Position numbers and translations under genes: made by a program. From assembly GCA_902801475.1 (NCBI GenBank), contig CADCIO010000013.1, forward strand, positions 1-53,949: 53,949 nucleotides of DNA, read 5' to 3'. This DNA is from an uncultured Bacteroidales bacterium (GTDB taxonomy: Bacteria; Bacteroidota; Bacteroidia; Bacteroidales; Bacteroidaceae). This document shows, piece after piece, positions 1-8,552 of this stretch (position 1 is its first letter; every line of letters begins with the position of its first letter). A model generated the notes under the pieces. The model saw only the letters and a program-made list of their open reading frames with translations, was not told the DNA's origin and did no database searches.

Positions 1-2
1 TC

Positions 3-77
3 ATTGCATACAACCTCTTGCCTAAGAAGCCTGAAATGAATATCGAGATTATTGACAAAAGCAGGATTATCGCATGA
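3..77 (+). CDS. C-terminal end of a transposase, probably IS982 family (partial)
   Basis: An open frame enters from the left edge and ends at a TGA at 75-77. It gives 24 residues containing IAYNLLPKKP followed by MNIEIIDKSRIIA. The (I/A)AY..xPKKP ending resembles the C-terminus of IS982-type transposases as I remember them; no catalytic residue lies inside the window. A 13-bp putative IS end (87-99) follows ten bases after the stop, which fits the right end of an insertion sequence. Only 24 residues are visible, so the family is a tentative call and another DDE transposase is possible. Confidence 0.45.
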   Translation: MAYNLLPKKPEMNIEIIDKSRIIA

Positions 78-86
78 TTCTTATAC

Positions 87-176
87 CGAACTCACGTTAC
101 AAAGTTACTAAAAATATCGCTAATGTGCTAATAATTAAACAATTATTTTTAATGAATTTTCATCGAACTCACGTTA
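87..176. repeat. Two direct copies of CGAACTCACGTTA, putative IS ends
   Basis: The 13-mer CGAACTCACGTTA occurs at 87-99 and again, in the same orientation, at 164-176, with 64 AT-rich bases between. The first copy follows the transposase stop codon directly. The second abuts the point where the BspA-like reading frame breaks off. Inference: these are right-end terminal repeats of one insertion-sequence type, left by two insertions or by one insertion and decay. No matching inverted left end is inside the window. Confidence 0.5.
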
Positions 177-460
177 AATAGGTTACCATTTCCCTATTCT
201 TTGGAAATGATACAAAAAGAATATGTCTATGCAACGGAATACAAACACAAGTAAATTCATTTTCATCGATAGATGTGACACTGTAGGTGGTACCATATTT
301 TTCTATAGAGGCAGGAAATACGATTTCGCCAGAATATGAATCTCTTATTATGTTCCGCAATATGGTTGTTTGTTTCCGTTGCAAAGATATATCCTTTTCT
401 TGACACTTCCAAAAGAATGTCGTAAAAAGTTGAGAAAGTTTGTCTTGATCCCATAGGCAT
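177..460 (-). pseudogene. Decayed fragment of a BspA-like leucine-rich-repeat surface protein
   Basis: On the minus strand, 253-336 encodes YSGEIVFPASIEKYGTTYSV followed by TSIDENEF. This closely follows the start of the LRR_5/BspA repeat region (YSGxIVIPxSVxYxGTTYSVTSIGxxAF). No repeat units follow; the frame runs into unrelated sequence and stops inside the IS-end-like repeat at 164-176. Upstream, 263-460 is open in a second frame, suggesting a frameshift. There is no signal peptide and no repeat array, so this is read as a truncated, frameshifted remnant cut by an insertion sequence, not a functional gene. BspA-like proteins are secreted adhesins expanded in Prevotella. Confidence 0.5.
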
Positions 461-576
461 GAGCCTAAAAAAGGGCTACCCCGTTTCTCACGAAAAGGAA
501 TAGCCACAACACAAACACAAAATAAAACACGACAAACGATTCTGGTAGTCGACCAGAACGTTGTATCATTGATGTA

Positions 577-1611
577 TCATTGAACTCCGTCGGCGCGGAG
601 CTTTTCTTGCCATTTCCATGCAGAGCGCAGAATGTCGTCGAGTGGGGTGTCTGCACTCCAGCCAAGCACTTTGTTGGCTTTGTCTACATTGCCCCAGATG
701 GCTTCGATGTCTCCCTCGCGGCGTGGTGCATATTCCCATGGGAGTTTCACGCCTGTGGCTCTTTCGAATCCCTCCACGATCTCGAGGGTGGAGTATCCAT
801 GACCAGTGCCGATGTTGAACACTTCAACAGGGTCGGTGTCTTGTTCGAGGACGCGCTGCATGGCTTTTACGTGTGCCTTTGCGAGGTCAACCACATAGAT
901 GTAGTCGCGGATGCACGTCTTGTCGGGGGTGTTGTAGTCGTTTCCAAACACTTTCAACTGCTTACGGATGCCGATGGCAGTCTGGGTGACAAATGGTATG
1001 AGGTTCATCGGTACACCATTGGGCAGCTCGCCGATGAGTGCTGATGGGTGTGCGCCGATGGGGTTGAAGTAGCGAAGGATGACGGACTTGATGGGGGCTC
1101 CTGAGTGGATGTAGTCCTGTATGATTTCCTCGTTGATCTGCTTGGTGTTGCCGTATGGGGACAAGGCTTTCTGGATGGGCGCTTGTTCCGTGACAGGGAG
1201 ATTCTCCTTGGTGGGCTGTCCATATACAGTGCAGGAGGAAGAGAAGATGATGCCTTTGGCATTGTATTTCGTCATCAACTCAAGCACGTTCATGAGTGAG
1301 TTGAGGTTGTTGCGATAATAGAGCAATGGCTTCTCCACAGATTCTCCGACAGCCTTGGATGCGGCGAAGTGGATGCAGCCTTTGATGGGATATTTCTTGA
1401 ATACGGCTTCTGTTGCCGCAAAGTCATTCAAATCTACTTTTTCAAATGCAGGACGAATGCCTGTGATTTTCTCAATGCCATCGATGACAGAGGCATTTGA
1501 GTTGGACAAGTTGTCGATGATGACCACATCGTAGCCTGCCTGCTGCAGTTCCACGGTGGTGTGTGAACCAATGAAACCAGTTCCGCCAGTCACAAGAATT
1601 GTTTCTTTCAT
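577..1611 (-). CDS. galE: UDP-glucose 4-epimerase GalE
   Basis: 344 residues, the usual GalE length. It interconverts UDP-glucose and UDP-galactose in the cytosol with bound NAD, the last Leloir step and a source of UDP-galactose for surface glycans. Visible: the Rossmann motif GGTGFIGS at residues 9-16, the catalytic serine region SSSCTVYG (124-131), and YGNTK (153-157) giving the Tyr/Lys pair of extended SDR epimerases. The Asn-rich RYFNPIGAHPS segment and the C-terminal substrate domain are present. The ATG at 1611 starts right at the nucleotide-binding strand, so it is the only sensible start. It has its own promoter (1693-1701) and lies 50 kb from galK/galM. A 12-bp direct repeat (TCAATGATACAT) overlaps the stop codon. 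Confidence 0.95.
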   Translation of the reverse strand: MKETILVTGGTGFIGSHTTVELQQAGYDVVIIDNLSNSNASVIDGIEKITGIRPAFEKVDLNDFAATEAVFKKYPIKGCIHFAASKAVGESVEKPLLYYRNNLNSLMNVLELMTKYNAKGIIFSSSCTVYGQPTKENLPVTEQAPIQKALSPYGNTKQINEEIIQDYIHSGAPIKSVILRYFNPIGAHPSALIGELPNGVPMNLIPFVTQTAIGIRKQLKVFGNDYNTPDKTCIRDYIYVVDLAKAHVKAMQRVLEQDTDPVEVFNIGTGHGYSTLEIVEGFERATGVKLPWEYAPRREGDIEAIWGNVDKANKVLGWSADTPLDDILRSAWKWQEKLRADGVQ

Positions 1612-1649
1612 GTACGTGTATTTTAATGTTTAGTGTTATTCATAAAAAT

Positions 1650-1728
1650 GAATGACGAAGAGTGAATATCAGTTGTTCTCTTGTTTTGTTTTGCAAATAT
1701 AGGACAAATAATTCATTCTTCGTCATTC
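1650..1728. repeat. 18-bp inverted repeat flanking the galE promoter
   Basis: The left arm 1650-1667 and the right arm 1711-1728 (ATTCATTCTTCGTCATTC) are reverse complements with one mismatch, separated by 43 bp that contain the galE -7 element. The arms could be site-specific inversion targets, as at phase-variable Bacteroides promoters, or another of the short-word repeats seen across this window. No recombinase gene is nearby. Confidence 0.45.
1693..1701 (-). promoter_or_regulatory. -7 element for galE
   Basis: Read on the minus strand, 1701-1693 is TATATTTGC, matching the Bacteroidetes -7 consensus TAnnTTTG. It gives a 5' leader of about 75 nt before the galE ATG. No clear TTTG -33 box is seen; that region falls in the right arm of an inverted repeat (1650-1667/1711-1728). 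Confidence 0.6.
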
Positions 1729-1784
1729 AATATTCAATTATTTTCGTCAAAAGTGCGCTTTACATCATAAAATGCTCTTTTTTC

Positions 1785-4700
1785 TTACTTTATGATGAAC
1801 TTGATGCGGCATTCATCGCCATCTTCTGTGGTTGCACTAACAATATAGATGCCCTTTGGCAGGGATGCCACATTGATGGAAACAAATTTGTTGCCTGCAT
1901 TCGCGAGGTTTGCGGTCTCCATCTTCATGCCAGAGGTGTTGTAGATGTCGGCCATCTTGATAGGAGAGTCCTCGCTCTTGATGTTGACCACACCACCCAC
2001 ATAGGCGATGGTGATGCCACCTTCCTTGGTGTAGGACTGAATGGCGTCAGGCTCTGGTGTAGGATCAACAGGCTTCACATAAAGCGTGTCGTATGAACTC
2101 ATCTGATTGGCTTTTGCAATGGTTGGAATGTTCATGACGTATGTGTCGTTAGCTCCATCAGGATAGCGTCCGTAGGTCTGTGTGCCTGGATGCTGCTCGT
2201 AGGTCAACGTGTCTTTATATGTCTCCGTTGTGATGATGACATCGCCTCCCTTGGATTCCAGCTTGAAGTTGGTGTGAATATCAGCACCGATGATGTCGAG
2301 ATTGTCGCACCAGATGACTTTGTAGCCGTGGGCAGGGATGATGGTGTTGAGGGTAACGTTGTCAGATGGCACCTGGAAGTCATGCTTCTTAGGTTTCTTC
2401 GACTTGTCTGTGACGAGGATGATGTTCATGCCCTTGATGTCGATGTCGTCATCTGTCGTGTTGTACAGTTCAATCCAGTCATTCTTCTTGAAGTAGTCAT
2501 TTACATAGATGGAGTTGGCGGCACTCACCTCATTGATGCGTACAGGTGTGATGCCCTCAGCCAATTTCTCTGCCTCAGGAATCTCTTCGAACACAGCCAC
2601 GAGATTGTGTGAACCAGATGCTGGGAGGGTGTATTCAGGATCTTTCGACACAAAGTCCTGCGCATTGATCTTTTCAACTTGCGAGAGAGATGCTTCCCAA
2701 AGAATATCAGTGGATGTAGAGCTGTTGTTGTGCACCTCGACCGCAATCACGTTTCTGCCCTTGTTAAAGAGAGAACCTGACAGCGTCATCTGTCCTCTAT
2801 CAGGATTGCCGTTTGCATGGGTGGTGGAGAAATCATCGTAACCGATAGAGCCTGCAGGCATGTTGTAACGACCAGCCTCTATGCCATTCACATACACAAT
2901 CATGCCATCATCGATGGTGTACTCAAGGATGAACTCGTCAGTTGCCGATGGTGCAGCGCTGAGGTTGAAGGATTTGCGGAAATAATAGGTGGGTCGTTTT
3001 CTGTTGGAGTCTGAGCCGTAATCGAGTTGTGTGGAGACACCGCTCTTGTTATAGCCGAGTGGTGCAGAACCAGTTTTCCAACCAGTGGTGCTGTATCTGA
3101 GTGCCTGCCAACTCTTTCCGTCGAGTGAACCTTGATCGTAGTATGTCCAACTATCGTTCGAGGCAAATATGCTTGTGGTCTTTGTTGTGCCCGCATTCTG
3201 CCATCCTGCAAACGTGTATCCTGCAGGTGCCTGTGCTTTCAGCGTCACAGGTGCAAACAAGTAACCGTCAAACTCAGCGTAGGGGAGTTCCATTTCATTC
3301 ACCATCACCTTTGCATTGGCTGCCCCTTGGGTGTCAATCGTCACACGCTGACGTTCCACACTTCCCAGCTCCATGTATGTACAGTTTTTCAACGCATTTG
3401 TTGCACCGTTATTACGTGATCCTAATTTGTTCATCACATCATTTGCCGTTCCCCAAGGATTCACATATCCATCTGTAGCCAAATAAGTTGCTACATCATT
3501 CACAATATCTTCCACCTTGTACTGTTGGAACACAGAGCCACCTATGATACAGAACGCGTCGATGAACCTTTTGCGGAATACTGCATTCTTCAACAGATTC
3601 TTGAAGAGTGTTACCACTTCTAACTGTTTCCTGTTACGCTTTCCCTCGATGTTCTCATTATTCGAATAGTCATATCCGTGTAGCGTGTCAAACGTATAGT
3701 TCTCCTTATTGAAGAATGTGTTGAACATATCGCCAGAGCCCAAATTGAAGGCACCGTCAAGATCGAATAACACGAAATGGAACTTGCCGTCATTCACATC
3801 ACGGAAACCCTTCAAGTTGTTCTGAGGCCAGTCCCAGTTACCTATATGCAGTTCCACTGCCATATAATTAATGTATTCATCGATATCCAGCATCTGGCTA
3901 ATTTCTTCAAACGTCTCTTCATCCGCGGCGTTTTCGCTCAAAGCCATCAGACGGTCAAAGCTTGCTTTTGAACCTTCCATCTGCACATAGCCAGAGTCGG
4001 GTGAAACCTCAAACTGATCCATCTCATCAGTGTCGATGCCATAGTTCGCGTATGCGTGATGCTTATTATTAGGTTCGCGCATGTTCAGCACGGCATAATG
4101 GCTGCCGTTGATGAATACATGAACAGGTTGCCAAGCTTGATAATCCACATATAATCCACTGCGTGCCACCACCTGCTGGATAGAAGCGTCTTTCACACGG
4201 CAACTTCCATCATTACCGCCATTACGAATCTGCAATGTTTTGTTTTTAATATATGGTTTCTCCTTAAACAAACTTGCTTGGAAGAAATTATTGAAGTCGT
4301 ACGTTTTTGATGCCTTCAGTTTAAAGGCTTTTGGATTGGAGGAACGCGTCCATCCACCACATATGGACATATCACATTCTTGTGCTATCAGACATTCGTT
4401 ATCAGTCGTGATATATTCAAACGACACGGGTCGATCCCAATCCATGTTCCAGTTACAATTACTACTCTGTCCGTTGCCAGGACGTCCATTAGGTCCCTTT
4501 TGGAAGATACCATAGTCTGTTGAGTAAATGTTTTCGCGCTTTGTTACGACCGAGATGATGGGGAAGGGGTATTCCTTATCTTCACGGATGAATGAGCGTG
4601 TAACAACCTGTGAAGGCAGATACCCATCCTTGAACAAGCGGAAGCGATAACATACATTGTTGGTCACCCTGAAGAGTCCTGTGGCAGAAGTCTCGCCATT

Positions 4701-6227
4701 GTCAAGCGTTGGGGTTGTACCATCAGTCGTATATCTCAGCGTTGCACCCTTAGGAATGTTTACGCATACCTGCAACGTGCTGTTGAAACGTTGTCCATTC
4801 TTATCTACCACAGGCGCTTCCAGTTGCTGGGTGGCAAAACCTCCAGCTTCTTGGTTGGATGCACCTGGCGAAGGATTGCTTGTCACGCCCCATTCTGAAC
4901 CACCATCAGTTGTACGGGCATAGGACATGCGTGAAATCGCCTCTGGAAATTCCTGTTGTGTGATAATGTTGGTGCCGTCTGACAGGATGATGACTCCACC
5001 ATCGCAATCCAGTTTGCCATCAATCTGCCTATACGAAGCGGAAGTCCAGACTTCATGGTGGTCAAAGTTCAGTATTGCATAACCATGAGCGGGTAGTGAT
5101 CCGTATGAACGCAACAAATGCTGCTTCTTGAGGTTGTTAGGATCATCGGAGATGTAAAGACCTCCCAATGCCACACTCTTATCTGTCGGATTGTACAGTT
5201 CCACCCAGCTGCCATAATTGAACGAAGGGTCAAGATACACATCCACATTGGCTGCCATGATTTCATTGATGATCAGATTCTCAGCAGAAGGGTCTTCTCT
5301 CTTTACGGTTACACGACATTGGGCTGTCTTACCGCTTCCATCCTTAGCTGTGGCGATGATGTAGCAGACACCAATGCCGACAGCGGTGATTTGTCCCTTG
5401 CTGTCCACTGTTGCCACACTCTCTTTCGTGGATGACCAACTCACATTCTGATAGGTAGCATCAGAGGGAGCCACCGTCGCAGTCAGATCATGCGTTTCAT
5501 ATTGAGACATTTCCACGCTTGTTTCTGAGAGTGTAATGGAGGTGACATTCACAATGGTGCCCCATAACTCTAATTTCCAGTTGTCCAGACACGTCCAGTC
5601 ACTTCCAATCCACTCATCTTTGCGGATGCCAATAGTCAACATCCCGTCATTCTCCACATCACAATCTACATAGTTGTAGTAATGACCCTTTTCAAACCAG
5701 TAGTGAGCAGCTTCCATGTTGTTGGGAATGTAGTATCCAGCGGTTTCTTGCCATTCTCCATCAATAATCGCCCATTCCCTCCCCACGTTACTTATTCCTC
5801 CACCAAGTGATTGCTCAAGGGCGGCAGATGAAGCCAATGCTATGGGGGAATCGTAATAGTTCTTGCTCGAACGTGCATAGAGACGTGCATATTGGTAATC
5901 CTCGTAATTGCCATAACTGAAGATGCTGTAGTCACTATCAGCGTCTCCACAACGATAGAAGGCATTCAGACTGACACGATAGGTGCCAGCTTTCAATCCC
6001 GCGATGGTTTGGTATGTGTCGTAGGTCTTTTGGTAATGTTCGGCATTTTCCATCGGGTTGGCTACACCGAATTCTGTTCCTTCCCAGCCAGTAGTGACAT
6101 CATTGTTGTTAAACCTCGGGTTGATAATGTGTGCGTCGGTTACGTCAATCCAATTCTGCTGTGCATGGCCTGAAAGCGATGCACATGCCAAGAGGAGGAC
6201 GGTGTGTAGTTTTTTTATCATATTCAT
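1785..6227 (-). CDS. Secreted CotH-kinase / lamin-tail-domain surface protein with type IX sorting domain
   Basis: 1480 residues. A signal peptide (about 1-22, cleaved after GHA-Q) is followed by an N-terminal beta-sandwich-like region (25-222), a bacterial Ig-like group 2 domain (226-308), a lamin-tail domain (315-440), a chitobiase-like C-terminal-type domain (470-547, with RYTTDGTTPT), a CotH kinase domain (about 555-960), a second beta-rich region, a second lamin-tail domain (about 1225-1350) and a C-terminal type IX secretion domain ending in KGIYIVSATTEDGDECRIKF. Within CotH, NWDWPQNN (797-804) and FDLDGAF (821-827) match the conserved acidic motifs of the atypical protein-kinase fold. 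Inferred role: an outer-membrane-anchored or secreted protein that binds polymers and may phosphorylate extracellular protein. The substrate is unknown. It follows the DUF4421 gene by 52 bp without an obvious promoter, so cotranscription is likely. Confidence 0.8.
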   Translation of the reverse strand: MNMIKKLHTVLLLACASLSGHAQQNWIDVTDAHIINPRFNNNDVTTGWEGTEFGVANPMENAEHYQKTYDTYQTIAGLKAGTYRVSLNAFYRCGDADSDYSIFSYGNYEDYQYARLYARSSKNYYDSPIALASSAALEQSLGGGISNVGREWAIIDGEWQETAGYYIPNNMEAAHYWFEKGHYYNYVDCDVENDGMLTIGIRKDEWIGSDWTCLDNWKLELWGTIVNVTSITLSETSVEMSQYETHDLTATVAPSDATYQNVSWSSTKESVATVDSKGQITAVGIGVCYIIATAKDGSGKTAQCRVTVKREDPSAENLIINEIMAANVDVYLDPSFNYGSWVELYNPTDKSVALGGLYISDDPNNLKKQHLLRSYGSLPAHGYAILNFDHHEVWTSASYRQIDGKLDCDGGVIILSDGTNIITQQEFPEAISRMSYARTTDGGSEWGVTSNPSPGASNQEAGGFATQQLEAPVVDKNGQRFNSTLQVCVNIPKGATLRYTTDGTTPTLDNGETSATGLFRVTNNVCYRFRLFKDGYLPSQVVTRSFIREDKEYPFPIISVVTKRENIYSTDYGIFQKGPNGRPGNGQSSNCNWNMDWDRPVSFEYITTDNECLIAQECDMSICGGWTRSSNPKAFKLKASKTYDFNNFFQASLFKEKPYIKNKTLQIRNGGNDGSCRVKDASIQQVVARSGLYVDYQAWQPVHVFINGSHYAVLNMREPNNKHHAYANYGIDTDEMDQFEVSPDSGYVQMEGSKASFDRLMALSENAADEETFEEISQMLDIDEYINYMAVELHIGNWDWPQNNLKGFRDVNDGKFHFVLFDLDGAFNLGSGDMFNTFFNKENYTFDTLHGYDYSNNENIEGKRNRKQLEVVTLFKNLLKNAVFRKRFIDAFCIIGGSVFQQYKVEDIVNDVATYLATDGYVNPWGTANDVMNKLGSRNNGATNALKNCTYMELGSVERQRVTIDTQGAANAKVMVNEMELPYAEFDGYLFAPVTLKAQAPAGYTFAGWQNAGTTKTTSIFASNDSWTYYDQGSLDGKSWQALRYSTTGWKTGSAPLGYNKSGVSTQLDYGSDSNRKRPTYYFRKSFNLSAAPSATDEFILEYTIDDGMIVYVNGIEAGRYNMPAGSIGYDDFSTTHANGNPDRGQMTLSGSLFNKGRNVIAVEVHNNSSTSTDILWEASLSQVEKINAQDFVSKDPEYTLPASGSHNLVAVFEEIPEAEKLAEGITPVRINEVSAANSIYVNDYFKKNDWIELYNTTDDDIDIKGMNIILVTDKSKKPKKHDFQVPSDNVTLNTIIPAHGYKVIWCDNLDIIGADIHTNFKLESKGGDVIITTETYKDTLTYEQHPGTQTYGRYPDGANDTYVMNIPTIAKANQMSSYDTLYVKPVDPTPEPDAIQSYTKEGGITIAYVGGVVNIKSEDSPIKMADIYNTSGMKMETANLANAGNKFVSINVASLPKGIYIVSATTEDGDECRIKFIIK

Positions 6228-6279
6228 TTTCTTTGTGTAGATGCTAATTTGATTTTATATTAGTTATCAGTCTTTACAA

Positions 6280-7407
6280 TCAGTCTTTGGGTTTCGGCTT
6301 TCTCCAGAAATTCACACCCAAGAGGTATTTCAGCGTTCCATAGGTGTTGGTCAAACCGAATTTGTCTTTTCGATAATCGTAGGTGTGTGTCTCGAAAATC
6401 AGACCGCTAAACATCCTTGTGTTATTCCAGAAGATGGACATGCGCAGGTTGAGGTCGGTTGATACATTGTTCAAGATAGAATGTCCCAAGTTCTCTGCCT
6501 CAGTAATGTTCGACCTACGATAACCGATACCAGGGATGAACGATATGGCAAAGAGGACATTACGTCCAAGCACCCAATTATAGTTGTATCCCACACTGAT
6601 GCTGTAGTCGGTATAGTTCACTTGGTTGAACAATAGTGTGGAGTCGATATCTTGTTTGATGTAGTCGGGCAGTGCTTCCTTGTCGAATGTGATGTGCTGA
6701 TGGTTATATTGAAAGCCGGCACTCCAACTACCGCAACTCTTTCGTTGTACAGCATTTGCTCCGAAGGCTGCAGGCCAGGAGAAGTGCTGGTTGTTGAACA
6801 TATAGATGGCACTAAATCCGTTGCATCTGGAATCAAGGCCATGAAAGGTCCTGTCTCTCCCCCTTGTCTCTATCCCGCTAACACTTCGGATCTCGGCTCC
6901 TTTACCAGAGTTGAACATATAGTACTCTGCAAAGATCTTCGCTGTATGAATGACGAATGATTGTCGCAACGAAGTGCCGTTTGTCTTGCCTGCCTTGATG
7001 CCGATGTCATTCAGATTCCATACGGCACCATATCCGAAAATGCTATAATACACATATCCTCCAAGAATGACAGAGGGGTCTGACTGAATCACCATCGTCT
7101 TGTCTGTCTGGGATGACCGTAGAAAATAATAGTCGTGCCAGTAGGACAATTCTATTTGTGTGGTCAGGTTGTACTTCTGAGGCGTAACGTAGTTGGTGTC
7201 GCATCCCATGAAGAAGTGCTCAACTCCACTCATGATTCGCAACGGTAAGGATGGCCTTTTCTTTTTTTCTGTGACAATCACGCTGTCAAGGGTCTGCTCG
7301 CCAACATTTTCAGTTACACGTAGCGATGCATCTTGGGCATTTGCCGTCAAGCATAATGCAACCATCAGCCATACTGCACACGCAATTCTTTTCAGTTCGT
7401 TACGCAT
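6280..7407 (-). CDS. DUF4421 family outer-membrane protein
   Basis: 375 residues with a signal peptide (cleavage near ANA-Q, residue 24-25). The mature protein has the DUF4421 signature GCDTNYVTPQKYN (about 68-80) and alternating amphipathic strands rich in Tyr/Trp, ending KYLLGVNFWRKPKPKD, as in outer-membrane beta-barrels. Function is unknown for the family, which is common in Bacteroidales. It sits between the oxidoreductase (20-bp gap) and the CotH protein (52-bp gap), so the three are probably one transcript. A role in the outer membrane together with the surface CotH protein is only a guess. Confidence 0.75.
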   Translation of the reverse strand: MRNELKRIACAVWLMVALCLTANAQDASLRVTENVGEQTLDSVIVTEKKKRPSLPLRIMSGVEHFFMGCDTNYVTPQKYNLTTQIELSYWHDYYFLRSSQTDKTMVIQSDPSVILGGYVYYSIFGYGAVWNLNDIGIKAGKTNGTSLRQSFVIHTAKIFAEYYMFNSGKGAEIRSVSGIETRGRDRTFHGLDSRCNGFSAIYMFNNQHFSWPAAFGANAVQRKSCGSWSAGFQYNHQHITFDKEALPDYIKQDIDSTLLFNQVNYTDYSISVGYNYNWVLGRNVLFAISFIPGIGYRRSNITEAENLGHSILNNVSTDLNLRMSIFWNNTRMFSGLIFETHTYDYRKDKFGLTNTYGTLKYLLGVNFWRKPKPKD

Positions 7408-7427
7408 AACTCTGTCTTTTCTTCTCC

Positions 7428-8423
7428 TTAGATTTTGCCCAACACACGATCCATCACCCAGTTGGTGGGTGTGGCGCTCAGCGAGTCACAATCACATTTC
7501 TCTTTTCCTTGCAAATGTCTTACCACTTTCTCAATCAGTCCCATTTGTACATGCGGAGGATTGGGTACAATGATTTGTTCCTGTCCACGTTCTGTGTCAA
7601 GCACAATGGGCTCGTAGTCAAACACGGAGAAGACAATCTTGCCCTTAGTGCCGACAATGGAAATTCTGTCTCTTCGTGCAGATTCGTGTGCCACAAAACA
7701 CCACGATGCGCTGCCCGTCAGTCCATCACTGAATCGGAAACATGCATTGAAGGTGTCCTCTACCTTATACAGTCCAGCCATATTTTGACAGAACCCCTCT
7801 GCCTCCATAATGGGTCCGAACCAATATTGCAGCAGATCTATCTGATGTGCTGCGAGGTCATAGAAATATCCACCTCCTCCAGCCACCTCCGGTTGTAATC
7901 TCCACGGCATTTCTTGTCCGCTTTTGTGGTCAAGTTCTCTGGGTGGAACAGCAAAACGTATCTGCACCGTCAAAATCTTTCCTATTTCACCCCCCATGAC
8001 AATCTGTTTCACCTTCTCGAAATAGGGTAGATAGCGTCTGTAGAAAGCCACAAAACATGGAATCCCTGTGAGTTCGCTGATGCGATTCACTCTCAAGCAA
8101 TCGCCGTAACTTGCTGCTAATGGTTTTTCTATGTATGCGGGTTTTCCTGCTTTCATTGCCATGATGGCAAATGTTGCATGAGAGGATGGGGGAGTGGCGA
8201 TATACACAGCCGTCACTTCAGGGTCGCTGACCAATGACTGGGCGTCAGAATAATATTTTCTGATGCCATGACGTTCTGCATATGATTTCGCCTTATCTCT
8301 GTCGCGGCTCATCACAGCCACAACTTCACTTCCTTCAATCTTGCCGAAAGCGGGACCACTCTTTTTCTCTGTCACTTCACCGCAACCAATGAATCCCCAT
8401 TTCACTATGTTTTGAACTTCCAT
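7428..8423 (-). CDS. Gfo/Idh/MocA family NAD(P)-dependent oxidoreductase
   Basis: 331 residues from the ATG at 8423. The N-terminal Rossmann fold shows GFIGCGEV, then IATPPSSHATFA and the family motif EKPLAAS; the second half is the alpha/beta dimer and substrate domain with GGGYFYDLAAHQIDLLQYW (His in the catalytic region). Such enzymes oxidise or reduce sugars, inositols and similar compounds; the substrate cannot be read from sequence. A frame extends upstream to 8465, but the -7 promoter element covers 8462-8470, so a start there would lie inside the promoter and is rejected. It is the first gene of a run with the DUF4421 and CotH genes. Confidence 0.85.
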   Translation of the reverse strand: MEVQNIVKWGFIGCGEVTEKKSGPAFGKIEGSEVVAVMSRDRDKAKSYAERHGIRKYYSDAQSLVSDPEVTAVYIATPPSSHATFAIMAMKAGKPAYIEKPLAASYGDCLRVNRISELTGIPCFVAFYRRYLPYFEKVKQIVMGGEIGKILTVQIRFAVPPRELDHKSGQEMPWRLQPEVAGGGGYFYDLAAHQIDLLQYWFGPIMEAEGFCQNMAGLYKVEDTFNACFRFSDGLTGSASWCFVAHESARRDRISIVGTKGKIVFSVFDYEPIVLDTERGQEQIIVPNPPHVQMGLIEKVVRHLQGKEKCDCDSLSATPTNWVMDRVLGKI

Positions 8424-8461
8424 TTTCTTCGCAAATATGACAAAAAGCAACATTTTGCTTT

Positions 8462-8470
8462 GCAAAGGTA
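8462..8470 (-). promoter_or_regulatory. -7 element for the oxidoreductase operon
   Basis: Minus-strand TACCTTTGC, a perfect TAnnTTTG. The leader to the ATG at 8423 is about 35 nt. It is divergent with the rlmD promoter; the two -7 boxes are 43 bp apart with a heptamer repeat between them. Confidence 0.75.
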
Positions 8471-8475
8471 CGAAA

Positions 8476-8508
8476 AACTCCTAACTCCTAACTCCTAACT
8501 CCTAACTT
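8476..8508. repeat. Tandem heptamer CTAACTC between divergent promoters
   Basis: Heptamers at 8481-8487, 8488-8494, 8495-8501 and 8502-8508 (the last ends CTAACTT), preceded by a partial unit, fill the space between the divergent -7 elements at 8462-8470 and 8514-8522. The same word family (CTCCTAA) recurs at 36400-36427 in the same position between two promoters. Confidence 0.85.
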
Positions 8509-8513
8509 TTTTT

Positions 8514-8522
8514 TACCTTTGC
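8514..8522 (+). promoter_or_regulatory. -7 element for rlmD
   Basis: TACCTTTGC on the plus strand, preceded by a run of T instead of a TTTG box. The leader to the ATG at 8553 is about 27 nt. Confidence 0.75.
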
Positions 8523-8552
8523 AGTCAAATTAACAAAATATGACACTTTTTT

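Noticed and set aside
8424..8465. Upstream start for the oxidoreductase
   Set aside because: The ATG at 8465 lies inside the -7 promoter element 8462-8470, so it cannot be on the transcript.
8476..8508. Possible CRISPR array from tandem repeats
   Set aside because: Units are 7 bp without spacers, and no cas genes are present. The same holds for the other short arrays.
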